A stretch of DNA of 64,000 nt. It comes from CAYLPJ01 sp964385465. Its GTDB lineage: Bacteria; Planctomycetota; Phycisphaerae; SM23-33. A program made the translations under genes and the position numbers. The stretch lies in contig CAYLPJ010000035.1 in the NCBI GenBank assembly GCA_964385465.1, forward strand, positions 1-64,000, in the 5' to 3' direction. Each line of letters begins with the position of its first letter. The stretch's first letter is position 1. The notes under the pieces are model-generated. The model was not told the origin of the DNA. It searched no databases and saw only the letters and a program-made list of their open reading frames with translations. Shown in pieces: positions 9,044 through 18,068 of the stretch.

Positions 9044-10480
9044 TCAGAGCGGGCGGTAGGGGCCGCGGTCCTTGAGGGGCAGGGGTTGGGTGTTCTCGGC
9101 GATGCGGGCGAGGAGCCTGGCCTGCATGTCGGCCAGGAGGTCCCGCCGGGCCGGGTCGGCGGCGAGGTCGCGCGTCTCGTGCGGGTCCTCGGCGAGGTCG
9201 TACAGCCGCGTGGGCGCGGGGGGCGCGTTCGCCGGGCGGTCGAGGTGGATCCTGCCCAGCTGGCGCGTGTCGGCCGCCGGGTCGCCGGCCATGAGTTTGT
9301 AGCGGCCGTCGAAGAGCATGCGGTCGCAGCCCATTTCGGCGTAGACGGTGTCGCGGTGCGTGTCCGTTCGCCCGGCGAGGAGGTCGGCGAGGCTTCGCCC
9401 CTGGTCGCGGGGGTGGGGCTGGACGCCGCAGAGGTCGCAGACGGTCCGCCCGAGGTCGATCAGCTCGACGAGCGCGTCGGAGCTTCGCCCGAGCTGCACT
9501 CCGGGCCCGGCGATCAGCAGGGGCACGCGGACGACGGGTTGGTGGAAGGTGGTCTTGCCGAACCGCCCGTGGTCGCCGGCGAGCTCGCCGTGGTCGGCGG
9601 TGTAGAGGAAGACGGTGTTGTCCATCTCGCCGCGTTCGAGGATGACCTGGAGGATCTTCCCGACGTAGTCGTCGACGTGGGAGATCATCGCGCGGTAGCC
9701 CTTCCGCCCGTCGGCGAGCCACGTCGGCGGGTCGTCGTGGTCGATCGGCGCCGGCTCGTCGGCGTCGCCGTAGGCGGCGAGGAAGGCGCCGTTGGGCTCG
9801 ATCGGCGAGTGGGGCGCGGCGAAGCCCACGTGCAGGAAGAACGGCTTGGGGTCGTTGTAGGCACGGAGCCAGTCCACGGCCCGCCGGCCGATGAAGGCGG
9901 TCTCCTGGAGCTCCTCCGCCAGCGGCCAGGGGTGCGGCGTGAAGGCCGGGTCGCCCCCGCGGGCGGGGTCCATGAAGTACCGCCAGTTGTGGTAGAACTC
10001 GGTGACCTCGTTGAGCGCGCCGCGGTCCATGAGGAACCGCGAGTAGCCGCAGCGGATGCCCGTCCGCAGCATGCCGTTTCCCGAGACCTCGCAGATCTGG
10101 TCCCAGCCGAGGGAGTCCATGAACTCCCGGTGTGCCTTGCCGTGCAGGTCCGAGTCGTAGGCGTGGATCTCCATGTGCGTCTTGCCGATCGCGCACGTGG
10201 TGTAGCCGGCCCCGCGGAGGCGGGTGACGAAGGTCTCGGTCCCCGCGGGCAGTTCGTGGAGGTTGGTGAAGCAGCCGGTATTCATGCCGTACCGCCCCGA
10301 GGCGATCGCCGCCCGCGAGGGGCTGGACAGCGGGGCGGGGCAGTAGGCGGCGTCGAACCGCGTGCCCGCCGTGGCGAGGCGGTCGAGGTTCGGCGTCCGC
10401 GTGCGGCCCCCGTCGGCGTAGCCGAGGAAGTCGCCCCGGTGCTGGTCGGCCATGATGAACACGACGTTCGGTCCGGCCAT
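9044..10480 (-). CDS. sulfatase (Ser-type)
   Basis: A 478-residue sulfatase. MAGPNVVFIMADQHRGDFLG is the metal-binding start. The activation signature reads SSPSR, with Ser52 in place of Cys. Ser-type enzymes of this family are matured by radical-SAM anaerobic sulfatase-maturing enzymes. YTADHGELAGDHG supplies the second metal-site residues. An AAGGAG lies 12 bases before the chosen ATG at 10480. No signal peptide is evident. It is divergent from the next sulfatase across 109 bp, so the two may share regulation. The substrate is likely a sulfated glycan. Confidence 0.9.
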   Translation of the reverse strand: MAGPNVVFIMADQHRGDFLGYADGGRTRTPNLDRLATAGTRFDAAYCPAPLSSPSRAAIASGRYGMNTGCFTNLHELPAGTETFVTRLRGAGYTTCAIGKTHMEIHAYDSDLHGKAHREFMDSLGWDQICEVSGNGMLRTGIRCGYSRFLMDRGALNEVTEFYHNWRYFMDPARGGDPAFTPHPWPLAEELQETAFIGRRAVDWLRAYNDPKPFFLHVGFAAPHSPIEPNGAFLAAYGDADEPAPIDHDDPPTWLADGRKGYRAMISHVDDYVGKILQVILERGEMDNTVFLYTADHGELAGDHGRFGKTTFHQPVVRVPLLIAGPGVQLGRSSDALVELIDLGRTVCDLCGVQPHPRDQGRSLADLLAGRTDTHRDTVYAEMGCDRMLFDGRYKLMAGDPAADTRQLGRIHLDRPANAPPAPTRLYDLAEDPHETRDLAADPARRDLLADMQARLLARIAENTQPLPLKDRGPYRPL

Positions 10481-10589
10481 CGGTTCGTGCGCTCCTTGCT
10501 CTGACGCGGCTGGATGCCGAGAATGATACCGCATCGGCGGCGACAATGCGACGCGTACGCCCGGACAGGGCGGGAAAGGACATCGAACC

Positions 10590-12044
10590 ATGAGACGACG
10601 CGAGTTTCTCTCGATGATCGGGCGCGGGGTGCTGGCGGGGGCGGCCGGGGCGGTCGGCGCCCGGGCGCTCGGCGCCGCCGACGGCGAGGCCGCCGCCGGC
10701 CGACCGCCGAACATCGTGCTGGTGTTCACCGACGACCAGGGCTACCAGGACGTGGGCTGCTTCGGCTCGCCCGACATCCGCACGCCCAACCTCGACCGCC
10801 TCGCCCGCAAGGGGATGAAGTTCACGGACTTCTACGTCGCCCAGCCGGTCTGCGGCGCCAGCCGGGCGGCGCTGCTGACCGGCTGCTACCCCAACCGCAT
10901 CGGCATGCTCGGGGCGCCCAGCCACCGTGCGAGGCACGGCATCGCCGACGGGGAGATGACCCTCGGGGAGGTCTGCAAGAAGGCCGGCTACGCGACGGCG
11001 ATCTACGGCAAGTGGCACCTCGGGCACCGCAAGTGCTTCCTGCCCACCCGCCACGGCTTCGACGAGTACTACGGGCTGCCGTACTCCAACGACATGTGGC
11101 CGTTCCATCCGCAGCGCCCGAACGCCTACCCGCCGCTGCCGCTGATCGAGGGCGAGAAGGTCATCGAGACGAACCCGGACCAGCGGAAGCTCACCACGGA
11201 CTACAGCGAGCGTGCGGTGGCGTTCATCGAGAAGAACAAGGACCGCCCGTTCTTCGTGTACGTCGCCCACAGCATGCCCCACGTGCCGCTGTTCGTCTCG
11301 CAGAAGCGCAAGGGCGTCTCGAAGCGCGGGCTCTACGGCGACGTGATCCAGGAGATCGACTGGGGCGTCGGGCGGATCCTCCAGACGCTGGCCAGGCACG
11401 GGCTCGAGGAGAACACGCTGGTGATGTTCACCAGCGACAACGGCCCGTGGTTGAGCTACGGCGACCACGCCGGCTGCGCCCTGCCGCTCCGCGAGGGCAA
11501 GGGGACCGTCTGGGAGGGCGGCGTCCGCGAGCCGACGCTGATGCGCTGGCCCGCCCGCATCCCCGCCGGGAAGGTCTGCGCCCAGCCGCTGATGACCATC
11601 GACATCGTGCCCACCATCGCCGGGCTGCTCGGCGTCGAGCTGCCGGACCACCCGATCGACGGCAAGGACATCCTGGCGGTCATGGAGGGGCGCCCCGGCG
11701 CGAAGAGCCCCCACGAGGCGCTGCTGTTCTACTGGGGCCGCCACCTCCAGGCGATCCGCAGCGGCAAGTGGAAGCTGCACTTCCCGCACGCCTACCGCAG
11801 CATGGACGGCCAGGAGCTCGGCTCGGGGGGCAAGCCCGGGCGGTACATCCAGAAGAAGACGCCGCTGGCGCTGTACGACCTGGAGGCGGACATCGGGGAG
11901 ACGACGAACGTCGCCGACAAGCACCCGGCGGTCGTCGCCCGCCTCGAGGCCCTGGCCGAGAAGGCCCGGGCGGAGCTGGGCGACTCGGCCGGGAAGGTCC
12001 GCGGCAAGGGCCTGCGCCCGCCGGGGCGGTGGAAGAAGGGCTGA
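10590..12044 (+). CDS. Tat-exported arylsulfatase (Cys-type)
   Basis: A 484-residue sulfatase of the arylsulfatase A type. The N-terminus MRRREFLSMIGRGVLAGAAG is a twin-arginine signal, so the enzyme should be exported folded. NIVLVFTDDQGYQDVGCFGS gives the metal-binding Asp pair. PVCGASRAALLTG is the C-x-A-S-R signature with Cys88. MFTSDNGPW is the downstream metal/substrate motif. GGAAAGGA upstream supports the start. It is divergent from the Ser-type sulfatase and ends 11 bp from the convergent flagellar-unit tail. Confidence 0.93.
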   Translation: MRRREFLSMIGRGVLAGAAGAVGARALGAADGEAAAGRPPNIVLVFTDDQGYQDVGCFGSPDIRTPNLDRLARKGMKFTDFYVAQPVCGASRAALLTGCYPNRIGMLGAPSHRARHGIADGEMTLGEVCKKAGYATAIYGKWHLGHRKCFLPTRHGFDEYYGLPYSNDMWPFHPQRPNAYPPLPLIEGEKVIETNPDQRKLTTDYSERAVAFIEKNKDRPFFVYVAHSMPHVPLFVSQKRKGVSKRGLYGDVIQEIDWGVGRILQTLARHGLEENTLVMFTSDNGPWLSYGDHAGCALPLREGKGTVWEGGVREPTLMRWPARIPAGKVCAQPLMTIDIVPTIAGLLGVELPDHPIDGKDILAVMEGRPGAKSPHEALLFYWGRHLQAIRSGKWKLHFPHAYRSMDGQELGSGGKPGRYIQKKTPLALYDLEADIGETTNVADKHPAVVARLEALAEKARAELGDSAGKVRGKGLRPPGRWKKG

Positions 12045-12055
12045 CCGGCGGCCGG

Positions 12056-12373
12056 TCAGGCGTTTTCGCTGTAGGCCCGCAGGCCGGTGCGGCCTTTGCG
12101 GAGGCGGGCGAGCAGCGTGCGGGCGTCTGCGTGCTGGCCTTCGAGCGCGAGGCGCAGGCGGTCGAGTGCGGCCTGGATGTCGCCGAGGCGTCGGCGGACG
12201 GGCTGGGCGGCGCCGGGGGGCAGCTCGGCCAGGATGCCGGCGAGGCGGTCCAGCCCGGCGGCGATCCGGTCGACCCGTTCGCCGGCGAGGTCGCCGCCGG
12301 CGGCGACCGCCTCGATCAGTTCGGTCTCCAGTTCGCCCAGGCAGCGGGCGGCTTGCTGTGCGGGGGCGGTCAT
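12056..12373 (-). CDS. small helical protein, possible FliT/FlgN-like chaperone
   Basis: A 105-residue, almost entirely helical protein, last in the minus-strand flagellar unit. Its ATG overlaps the stop of the preceding TPR gene by 4 bp, so translation is coupled. The C-terminal segment LLARLRKGRTGLRAYSENA resembles the end of FliT/FlgN-type export chaperones (a K/R-rich turn followed by a Tyr). The length fits that class. Assignment is by resemblance only. Confidence 0.5.
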   Translation of the reverse strand: MTAPAQQAARCLGELETELIEAVAAGGDLAGERVDRIAAGLDRLAGILAELPPGAAQPVRRRLGDIQAALDRLRLALEGQHADARTLLARLRKGRTGLRAYSENA

Positions 12374-13017
12374 CGCGCGGTCACCGTGTCGGCGGCCAGG
12401 CCGGTGCGTTCGGCCTCGACCTGTTCCAGCAGCTCGCGGGCCTCGGCCTTGTCGGGCTCGAGGGCCAGGACGTTGCGCAGGGCGTCGCGGGCGCGGTCCA
12501 GCCGCCCGTCGCGCGCGTAGAGGGTGGCCAGGCAGAACAGCACGGAGGTGTCGCCGGGGTGGCGCTCGAGGAACAGTTCGAGGTAGTGGGTGACCTTGGC
12601 GAAGGTCCCCATGCGGCAGGAGGTCTGGAAGAGCCCCAGCAGGGCGACGAGGTTGTCGCCGTCGAGCTGGAGGCAGCGGAGGTGCATGTCGAACGCGCCG
12701 GCGTCGTCGCCGGCCTGCTGGCGGGCCATGGCCAGCCCGCCGTAGGCCTCGGCGCTGGAGGCGTCGCGGCGGACGGCGTCCCGGAAGGCGGCCTCGGCCT
12801 CGTCGGCCCGGCCGAGCTGGAGGGCGATCACGCCCAGCCCGACGTGCGGCTGGGGTGCGTCGGGATACACGGCCGCGGCCTGGCGGTAGCAGTCTCGGGC
12901 GGCGTGGACCTCCTCGGCGGCGGCGAGCGTATCGGCCAGCTCCAGGAGGACGTCGAGTCGCTGCCCGGGGTCCTCTCGGCCGGGGTGCGGCGGACGGACG
13001 TCACGAACGCTGATCAC
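12370..13017 (-). CDS. tetratricopeptide repeat protein
   Basis: A 215-residue protein of consecutive TPR units: ARDCYRQAAAVYPDAPQPHV, AEAAFRDAVRRDASSAEAYG and ARDALRNVLALEPDKAEARE show the spaced small-residue pattern. The GTG start at 13017 is supported by AAGGAAGGGAA about 9 bases upstream. It overlaps the preceding glycosyltransferase-like gene by 17 bp and the following small gene by 4 bp, so the three form one translationally linked block. No signal peptide. It probably scaffolds a partner encoded by its neighbours. Confidence 0.8.
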   Translation of the reverse strand: MISVRDVRPPHPGREDPGQRLDVLLELADTLAAAEEVHAARDCYRQAAAVYPDAPQPHVGLGVIALQLGRADEAEAAFRDAVRRDASSAEAYGGLAMARQQAGDDAGAFDMHLRCLQLDGDNLVALLGLFQTSCRMGTFAKVTHYLELFLERHPGDTSVLFCLATLYARDGRLDRARDALRNVLALEPDKAEARELLEQVEAERTGLAADTVTAR

Positions 13018-14389
13018 GGGGTTCCCTTCCTTTGTCTGTGGCGGCGAGGTGTGCCTCGGCCCGGCGGAGCAGGTCGAGCGCCTCGTCGGCGCGGTGGTGC
13101 TGTCGCAGCAGCCTGGCGGCCAGCAGGAGCGACCGCGGGGTTGGCCGGTCGCGGTTGACGGCCTCGCAGAGGGCGAGGGCCTCGTCCTCGCCGTGGTCGG
13201 CGCGGGCGCCGGCGACGGCGGCGGCCTCGGCCAGCCAGGCGTCGCAGGGGCGCCGGCGGGCGAGGGCGCGGTAGATTTCCGCGGCTTGGCGCCAGCAGCC
13301 GTCGGCCTCGAGGTGCCCGGCGCGGCGGATCGCGCGCTCGCGGGGGGCGTCGTCGGCGGGGTCGGCGCGTTCGCCGGCGAGGTCCTCGGCGGTGGGCAGG
13401 TCGCGTTCGTCGACGAGCGTCACGGCCAGCGGCTCGGGGACGTGGAGGAAGTCCCCCTGCCGCGCCAGGCGGCGGTGGAGGGCCCACACCGACAGCGGCG
13501 CGTCAGCGGGGTCGAACGGCCCGGCGGCGTCGAGGGCCTCCCGGGCGGCCAGCAGGCCCGGGCGGGGGACGTAGGGGCGGCGGCGGAGCGTGGCCCGGTC
13601 GAACGGCCGGCTGTCGGGTACGGTGCGGCAGAGGGTCAGCCGCCGGCCTGCGACCCGTCGGGTGACGACGCGCCACGCGTCGGCGTAGGCGGCGAGGCAG
13701 TTCCGCGAGCCGCTCAGGGCGGCGACGAGCGTCTCGACGTGGCGGTCGGCCAGCCTGTCGCCCGGGGCGAGAAACGCCACGTACGTCCCGGCCGCCGCGG
13801 CGAGCCCCGCGTTCCAGGCCGCGGCGTGCGTCGTGCCCTCGGCAACGGGTGCGGTGCGGAGGCGCCGGTCGCCGACGGCCTGGCGGGTCGCCGCCAGCAC
13901 CGCCGGCGGGGCGGCCAGGACCGCCTCCACGGCCCGGTGCGTCTGGGCCAGCGCCGAGCGGACCGCCTCGGCGGGCTCCTCGCCGTCTTCGGCGGCGCAG
14001 ATGACGCTGACGCCGGCCGCCTCGCCGCCTCGGGCGGCCGACCATCGCCGGAGGAAGTCGCCGGTCAGCAGCCCGTCGGGGGCCAGTTCGTCGAACATCG
14101 CGCCCGCGTCGGCGGTGCGTCCTTCGGCGAGCAGGGCCTCGGCGAGGTTCTGCCTGGCGGTAACGGCGTCGTCGCCCAGCCTGTCGGCGGCGCGGGCGAG
14201 GTGCCTGGCGGCCTCGTCGTACCGGCCGAGCGCGTAGAGCAGGGCCCCGGCGTCGTTGAGGGCCTCGCCGTCGCCGGGATGGGCGAGCAGGTGCTCGCGG
14301 AGCAGTTCGAGTGCCTCTTCGTGGCTCCCCGCCCAGGCCAGCTCCAGGGCCCTTCGGCAGGCGTCGTGTTGTCGTCGGTGGTGGGTCAT
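13001..14389 (-). CDS. TPR protein with family-2 glycosyltransferase-like domain
   Basis: About 462 residues. The N-terminal 120 residues are TPRs (RALELAWAGSHEEALELLRE, ALLYALGRYDEAARHLARAA). A GT2-like Rossmann core follows: VSVICAAEDG, AAAWNAGLAAAAGTYVAFLA and PGDRLADRHVETLV mirror the nucleotide-sugar region, and AYADAW may stand for the acidic motif. TPRs resume at the C-terminus. The start is uncertain: ATG 14389 lacks a strong ribosome-binding site, and an in-frame GTG at 14497 is possible. Position directly after flgL suggests flagellin or hook-protein glycosylation, as in other flagellar clusters with TPR glycosyltransferases; this is inference. Confidence 0.65.
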   Translation of the reverse strand: MTHHRRQHDACRRALELAWAGSHEEALELLREHLLAHPGDGEALNDAGALLYALGRYDEAARHLARAADRLGDDAVTARQNLAEALLAEGRTADAGAMFDELAPDGLLTGDFLRRWSAARGGEAAGVSVICAAEDGEEPAEAVRSALAQTHRAVEAVLAAPPAVLAATRQAVGDRRLRTAPVAEGTTHAAAWNAGLAAAAGTYVAFLAPGDRLADRHVETLVAALSGSRNCLAAYADAWRVVTRRVAGRRLTLCRTVPDSRPFDRATLRRRPYVPRPGLLAAREALDAAGPFDPADAPLSVWALHRRLARQGDFLHVPEPLAVTLVDERDLPTAEDLAGERADPADDAPRERAIRRAGHLEADGCWRQAAEIYRALARRRPCDAWLAEAAAVAGARADHGEDEALALCEAVNRDRPTPRSLLLAARLLRQHHRADEALDLLRRAEAHLAATDKGREPRDQRS

Positions 14390-14663
14390 GTTGTCGAACG
14401 GTCCATGCCGGCGCGGCGGTCGGGGACCGCGCAGCGTCGCCGCCAGACGAGTGCAAACCCCGTGCCGGAGGCGTTTCGGGGCGGTTTCAGGCGGCACGCG
14501 TAAAGATATCGGGCGCGGCGGCGGTCAATTGGGCGACGGGCGGGCTCCCGGTGTCGCGCGACGTGCCGATTCCCCATGCCCCCACACCGGGCCGCTCCCG
14601 GAGCCGACGCTTGCGGCAAGCCGGTGTCGGGGGTCTTCCGGTCCTCCGGCATTCCGGGTCCGA

Positions 14664-16097
14664 TCAGAGGTAGTTCATCAGCGAGGTGTTCAGCAGGCGG
14701 GCGGTGCTGGCGAGGGTCATCTCGTAGAGCGTCTGCATCCGCGACAGCTCGGAGGCCACCTGCACCAGGTCGGCGTTCTCGATCGCCCCGGCCTGGTCTT
14801 CGGCGCTGGCCTGGATGGTCGCCAGGCTCTCGCCGAGGGTGTCCAGCGCCGCCAGGCGCCCGCCGACGGACGTCATTCCCCGCGTGACGTGATCGAGCAC
14901 CGCCTCGACCCCCTCCAGCGCCCCGGAGAGGCGCTGCATCTGCTCCTCGCGGCTGAGGCCGCCCTCGTTGAGGAGGGCGTCGCGTGCCTCGATCAGGGTG
15001 CCGAAGACGTCGAACGTGCCGGGCACGCGGCCGGCGGCGGTGCCCGTCCGCTCGATGCCCGTCGTGTCCAGGTACAGCACGCGGCCGTCGGCGTCGGCGA
15101 CGGCGAGGTTGGCCGGGCCGTAGTCGTCGATCACCGTGGCCGGGCCGCCGTCGATGCTGGCGTTGGCGTCGGCGCGGACGGTGACCGTCGCCGGCGCGCC
15201 GAGGCCCATGTTCAGGGCGGTCACGTCGAAGTGGAGGAAGCCGCCGTCGGGCCCCGCCACGGCCAGGGCGGTCTCCGTGCCCGTGAAGCTGGTCGCCGGC
15301 CCGCCGTCGATGGCGATCGTCCGGGCACCGACGTCCACCACCACGCTGAACTCGCCGAGCAGCGTGTCCACCACGCCGGGCTCGCCGCTGACCTGGAGCC
15401 CCGAGCCGTCCGGGTCCGCCTGGATGGACGTCCCCGCGTGGGTCAGCTCCAGCGTGAAGTTGCCCCGCACCGTCGACGTGCCCGACCCCGCGGCGGCGCC
15501 CGTCGAGCCGGACAGCTCGGGGGGGCGGCGCTGGTTCTCGCCGAAGAATTCCCGGCCGACGATGGCTCCGGGCATCTCGACGCCGGGCGCGACGGGCACG
15601 GGCAGCGGCTGCGACGAGCCGGTGTAGGCGACCTCGACGATGCGTCCGTCGTGCTCTTCGGCGGCGAAGGCGGGGGTGTCGTTGGCGGCCCCGGAGAACA
15701 GGTGCCTGCCGGCGCGAGCGGTGTTGGCGAGTGCGTAGACCTGGCGGAGGATGGCGTCGATGTCCTCTCCGAGGATGGCGCGGTTCTGGTCGTTGTAGGT
15801 GCCGCTGGCGGCCTGCTGGAGCTTCTGGCTGACGTCGGCGAGGTTGCCGGTGACCTCCTCGACCACGCCGTGGGTCAGTTCCAGCGTGCCGGTCACGTCG
15901 TCGAGGTTGGACGTGTATTCCGACAGCGCCCGCGCCTGGGCCCGCAGCGTCATGATCCGGTAGGCGTCCGGCGGGTCGTCCGACGCGCGGTTCACCCGCA
16001 CGCCGCTGGCGGCCTGCTCCTGGAGCTCGCTGAGCCGCCGCGACTGGACCGCCAGCGCCGCCCGCGTGTTGTTGTAGATCGTGCCCCAACTGCTCAT
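14664..16097 (-). CDS. flgL: flagellar hook-filament junction protein FlgL
   Basis: A 477-residue flagellin-like protein that joins hook to filament. The N-terminus (TRAALAVQSRRLSELQEQAA, SGVRVNRASDDPPDAYRIM) and the C-terminus (VQVASELSRMQTLYEMTLAS, LLNTSLMNYL) are the paired helical D0/D1 segments. FSGAANDTPAF follows the first helical segment, as in FlgL. It is longer than the usual ~300 residues because the middle holds an inserted beta-rich region. It follows flgK by 15 bp. The 274 bp downstream, before the glycosyltransferase-like gene, hold a short hairpin but no clear terminator. Confidence 0.92.
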   Translation of the reverse strand: MSSWGTIYNNTRAALAVQSRRLSELQEQAASGVRVNRASDDPPDAYRIMTLRAQARALSEYTSNLDDVTGTLELTHGVVEEVTGNLADVSQKLQQAASGTYNDQNRAILGEDIDAILRQVYALANTARAGRHLFSGAANDTPAFAAEEHDGRIVEVAYTGSSQPLPVPVAPGVEMPGAIVGREFFGENQRRPPELSGSTGAAAGSGTSTVRGNFTLELTHAGTSIQADPDGSGLQVSGEPGVVDTLLGEFSVVVDVGARTIAIDGGPATSFTGTETALAVAGPDGGFLHFDVTALNMGLGAPATVTVRADANASIDGGPATVIDDYGPANLAVADADGRVLYLDTTGIERTGTAAGRVPGTFDVFGTLIEARDALLNEGGLSREEQMQRLSGALEGVEAVLDHVTRGMTSVGGRLAALDTLGESLATIQASAEDQAGAIENADLVQVASELSRMQTLYEMTLASTARLLNTSLMNYL

Positions 16098-16112
16098 GGT
16101 TCGCTCCCGCCG

Positions 16113-18068
16113 CTAGAGGACGTCGATCAGGGTCTGGAGGGTCTGCTGCTGGACCTGCAGCAGCTTCGCCAGGCCGGTGTACATCTGCTCGAACATCATG
16201 AGCTTGGCCGCCTCCTCGTTCAGGTCCACGCCGCTGACCTCCTCGCGAAGGTTCTCCAACTGCTGGATGATCTTCTCGTAGCCGTCCCGGCGGGCCTCCC
16301 GCAGCGAGACGCTCTGGCCGAGGTTCGTCACGATCAGCCGGAACGCGTCGCTGGTGGACTGCTCGTTCAGCGCCGCCAGGTTCCGCTCGGCCAGGCCCGC
16401 CATGCGGCGCGTGGCCGCGTTGTCCACCATCTCCTCGCCGAACGCCGTCGCCAGGCCGCGGGAGTCGCTCAGCAGCGCCGGCGCGACCTGGAGCGTCGCA
16501 GCCGTGGTGCCCTGGAAGAACGTGTTCACGCCCGCCTCGGCCAGCAGGCCGGAGGTGTCCGACCACGCCCGCGCCTCGACGGTGAAGCTCTCGCCGTCGA
16601 CCAGCGTGCCGGCCGCCAGCGCCACCGTCAGCCCGTCGCGGACGTCCAGGCGCTCGCCCGCCGCGTAGCCGGTGCCCACCGCCAGCGTGCGGACCAGCTC
16701 GCCGGCGCCGTTGCGGACCTCGACGCCCAGGCCGTCCGTCACGCCGACCTGCCCGTCCCCGACGGCGGTGAAGGTGAACGTCTCGTTCGCCGAGCCCTCG
16801 AAGACCCCGTGGGCGGTCGGCCCGGCCGAGCCGGTCCACCCGGCGGCGGAGACCTCCGGGGCGGGCAGGAAGTCGAAGCCCCAGCCGTCGGCGGCCTCGA
16901 TGACCAGGCTGCCCTCGGCGACGGACGCCGACAGCCCGGCGGGGTTCAGCGCATCCATCGCGGCGGCGACGTCGGCGAGGGTGTCGGTGGCGGGATCGAC
17001 GGCCACCTGGTGCCGGGTGACGGTCCCGTCCGGCGCGGTCAGGCGGAGGTGGATGGTCCCGGCGGTGACGGTGTCGGACCAGGTGGCGATGGCGTCGTTC
17101 TCGTCGACGCTCCGCCAGCCGGTCAGGTGCTCGTGGGGCCCGGTCGCGCCGACGCCCTGGGCGTGGAGGCGGTTGATCTCGCCGGCGACCGCGGTGGCCA
17201 GCGTGTCCAGCTCGTCGCCGACGCCGGCGAGCAGCTCGTTGTGCAGCGAGAGCATGGCGCCGAGCTTCCCGCCGCGGTGGTGGCTCTCGCGGATGTTCGT
17301 CTGGGCGGGCCCCACGCCGAGGGTGCCCTCGGCGACGCGTTGGACGGCGAGGTCCCGCGCGGTGTTGCCGTTGACCACCGGGGTCTGCCAGACGAGCACG
17401 TCGACGATGCCGCTGCCGTCGCGCCGGGGCACGGCCTGGACCTCGGCGAGGGAGGACATGTCGAGGATGGCCTGGTCGCGGCGGTCCATCAGCAGGTTGG
17501 CATTGCCGCCTCGGAGCATGACGGTCTGGATCTGCCCGTTGAGCTCGGCGACCTCGTCGGCGAGGTTGTTCAGCTCGCCGGCGAGCAGGCCCGCCTCGGC
17601 GGCGGCCTGGTCGCCGAGGGCGGCGACGGAGCGTCCGAGGTGGCTGAAGCCGTCGCCGACGGCCTGCCCGGCCCAGACCGCCTGCTCGCGGAGGGCGTGG
17701 CTGGTGGGGTCGGCGGCCAGTTCCCGCAGCGAGCCGAAGAAGGAGTCGAGCACCTCGGTCAGGCCCGCGTCGAGGCTGCCGAAGGCGCTCTGGAGGCTCT
17801 TGAGGGCGGCCAGCTCGCGGGAGACCTGGGCGTACTGGGGGTTCTGGTGGCGCATCTCGCGCTCGAGCAGGGAGTCGGCGCTGCGGCGGTAGCCGGTGAT
17901 CTGGGCCCCGGCGATGGGCACGCCGCGGAGGGCGTCCCCGGCGTAGGGCTCGATCACCGGGTCCTGGCGGTGATAGCCCTCGGTGGCGACGTTCGAGACG
18001 TTGGTCCCCACCAGCTCGATCGCCCGCTGGGCCGTCTGCAATCCCGTCAAGGCCGTCGTGAGGTTCAT
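16113..18068 (-). CDS. flgK: flagellar hook-associated protein FlgK
   Basis: A 651-residue hook-filament junction protein. The start at 18068 (ACGGAG upstream) gives MNLTTALTGLQTAQRAIELV then GTNVSNVATEGYHRQDPVIE, the classic FlgK/rod-hook N-terminus. The C-terminus EVSGVDLNEEAAKLMMFEQM and LLQVQQQTLQTLIDVL is the conserved closing helix. The start codon overlaps the flgN stop by one base (TAATG), indicating coupled translation with its own chaperone. Confidence 0.96.
   Translation of the reverse strand: MNLTTALTGLQTAQRAIELVGTNVSNVATEGYHRQDPVIEPYAGDALRGVPIAGAQITGYRRSADSLLEREMRHQNPQYAQVSRELAALKSLQSAFGSLDAGLTEVLDSFFGSLRELAADPTSHALREQAVWAGQAVGDGFSHLGRSVAALGDQAAAEAGLLAGELNNLADEVAELNGQIQTVMLRGGNANLLMDRRDQAILDMSSLAEVQAVPRRDGSGIVDVLVWQTPVVNGNTARDLAVQRVAEGTLGVGPAQTNIRESHHRGGKLGAMLSLHNELLAGVGDELDTLATAVAGEINRLHAQGVGATGPHEHLTGWRSVDENDAIATWSDTVTAGTIHLRLTAPDGTVTRHQVAVDPATDTLADVAAAMDALNPAGLSASVAEGSLVIEAADGWGFDFLPAPEVSAAGWTGSAGPTAHGVFEGSANETFTFTAVGDGQVGVTDGLGVEVRNGAGELVRTLAVGTGYAAGERLDVRDGLTVALAAGTLVDGESFTVEARAWSDTSGLLAEAGVNTFFQGTTAATLQVAPALLSDSRGLATAFGEEMVDNAATRRMAGLAERNLAALNEQSTSDAFRLIVTNLGQSVSLREARRDGYEKIIQQLENLREEVSGVDLNEEAAKLMMFEQMYTGLAKLLQVQQQTLQTLIDVL

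Noticed and set aside
6567..11924. Single 1785-codon open frame on the minus strand
   Set aside because: Only its 3-prime part (6567-8810) has a ribosome-binding site, signal peptide and domain character; the rest is antisense to or overlaps the two sulfatases and has Arg/Pro/Ala-rich shadow composition typical of very GC-rich DNA.
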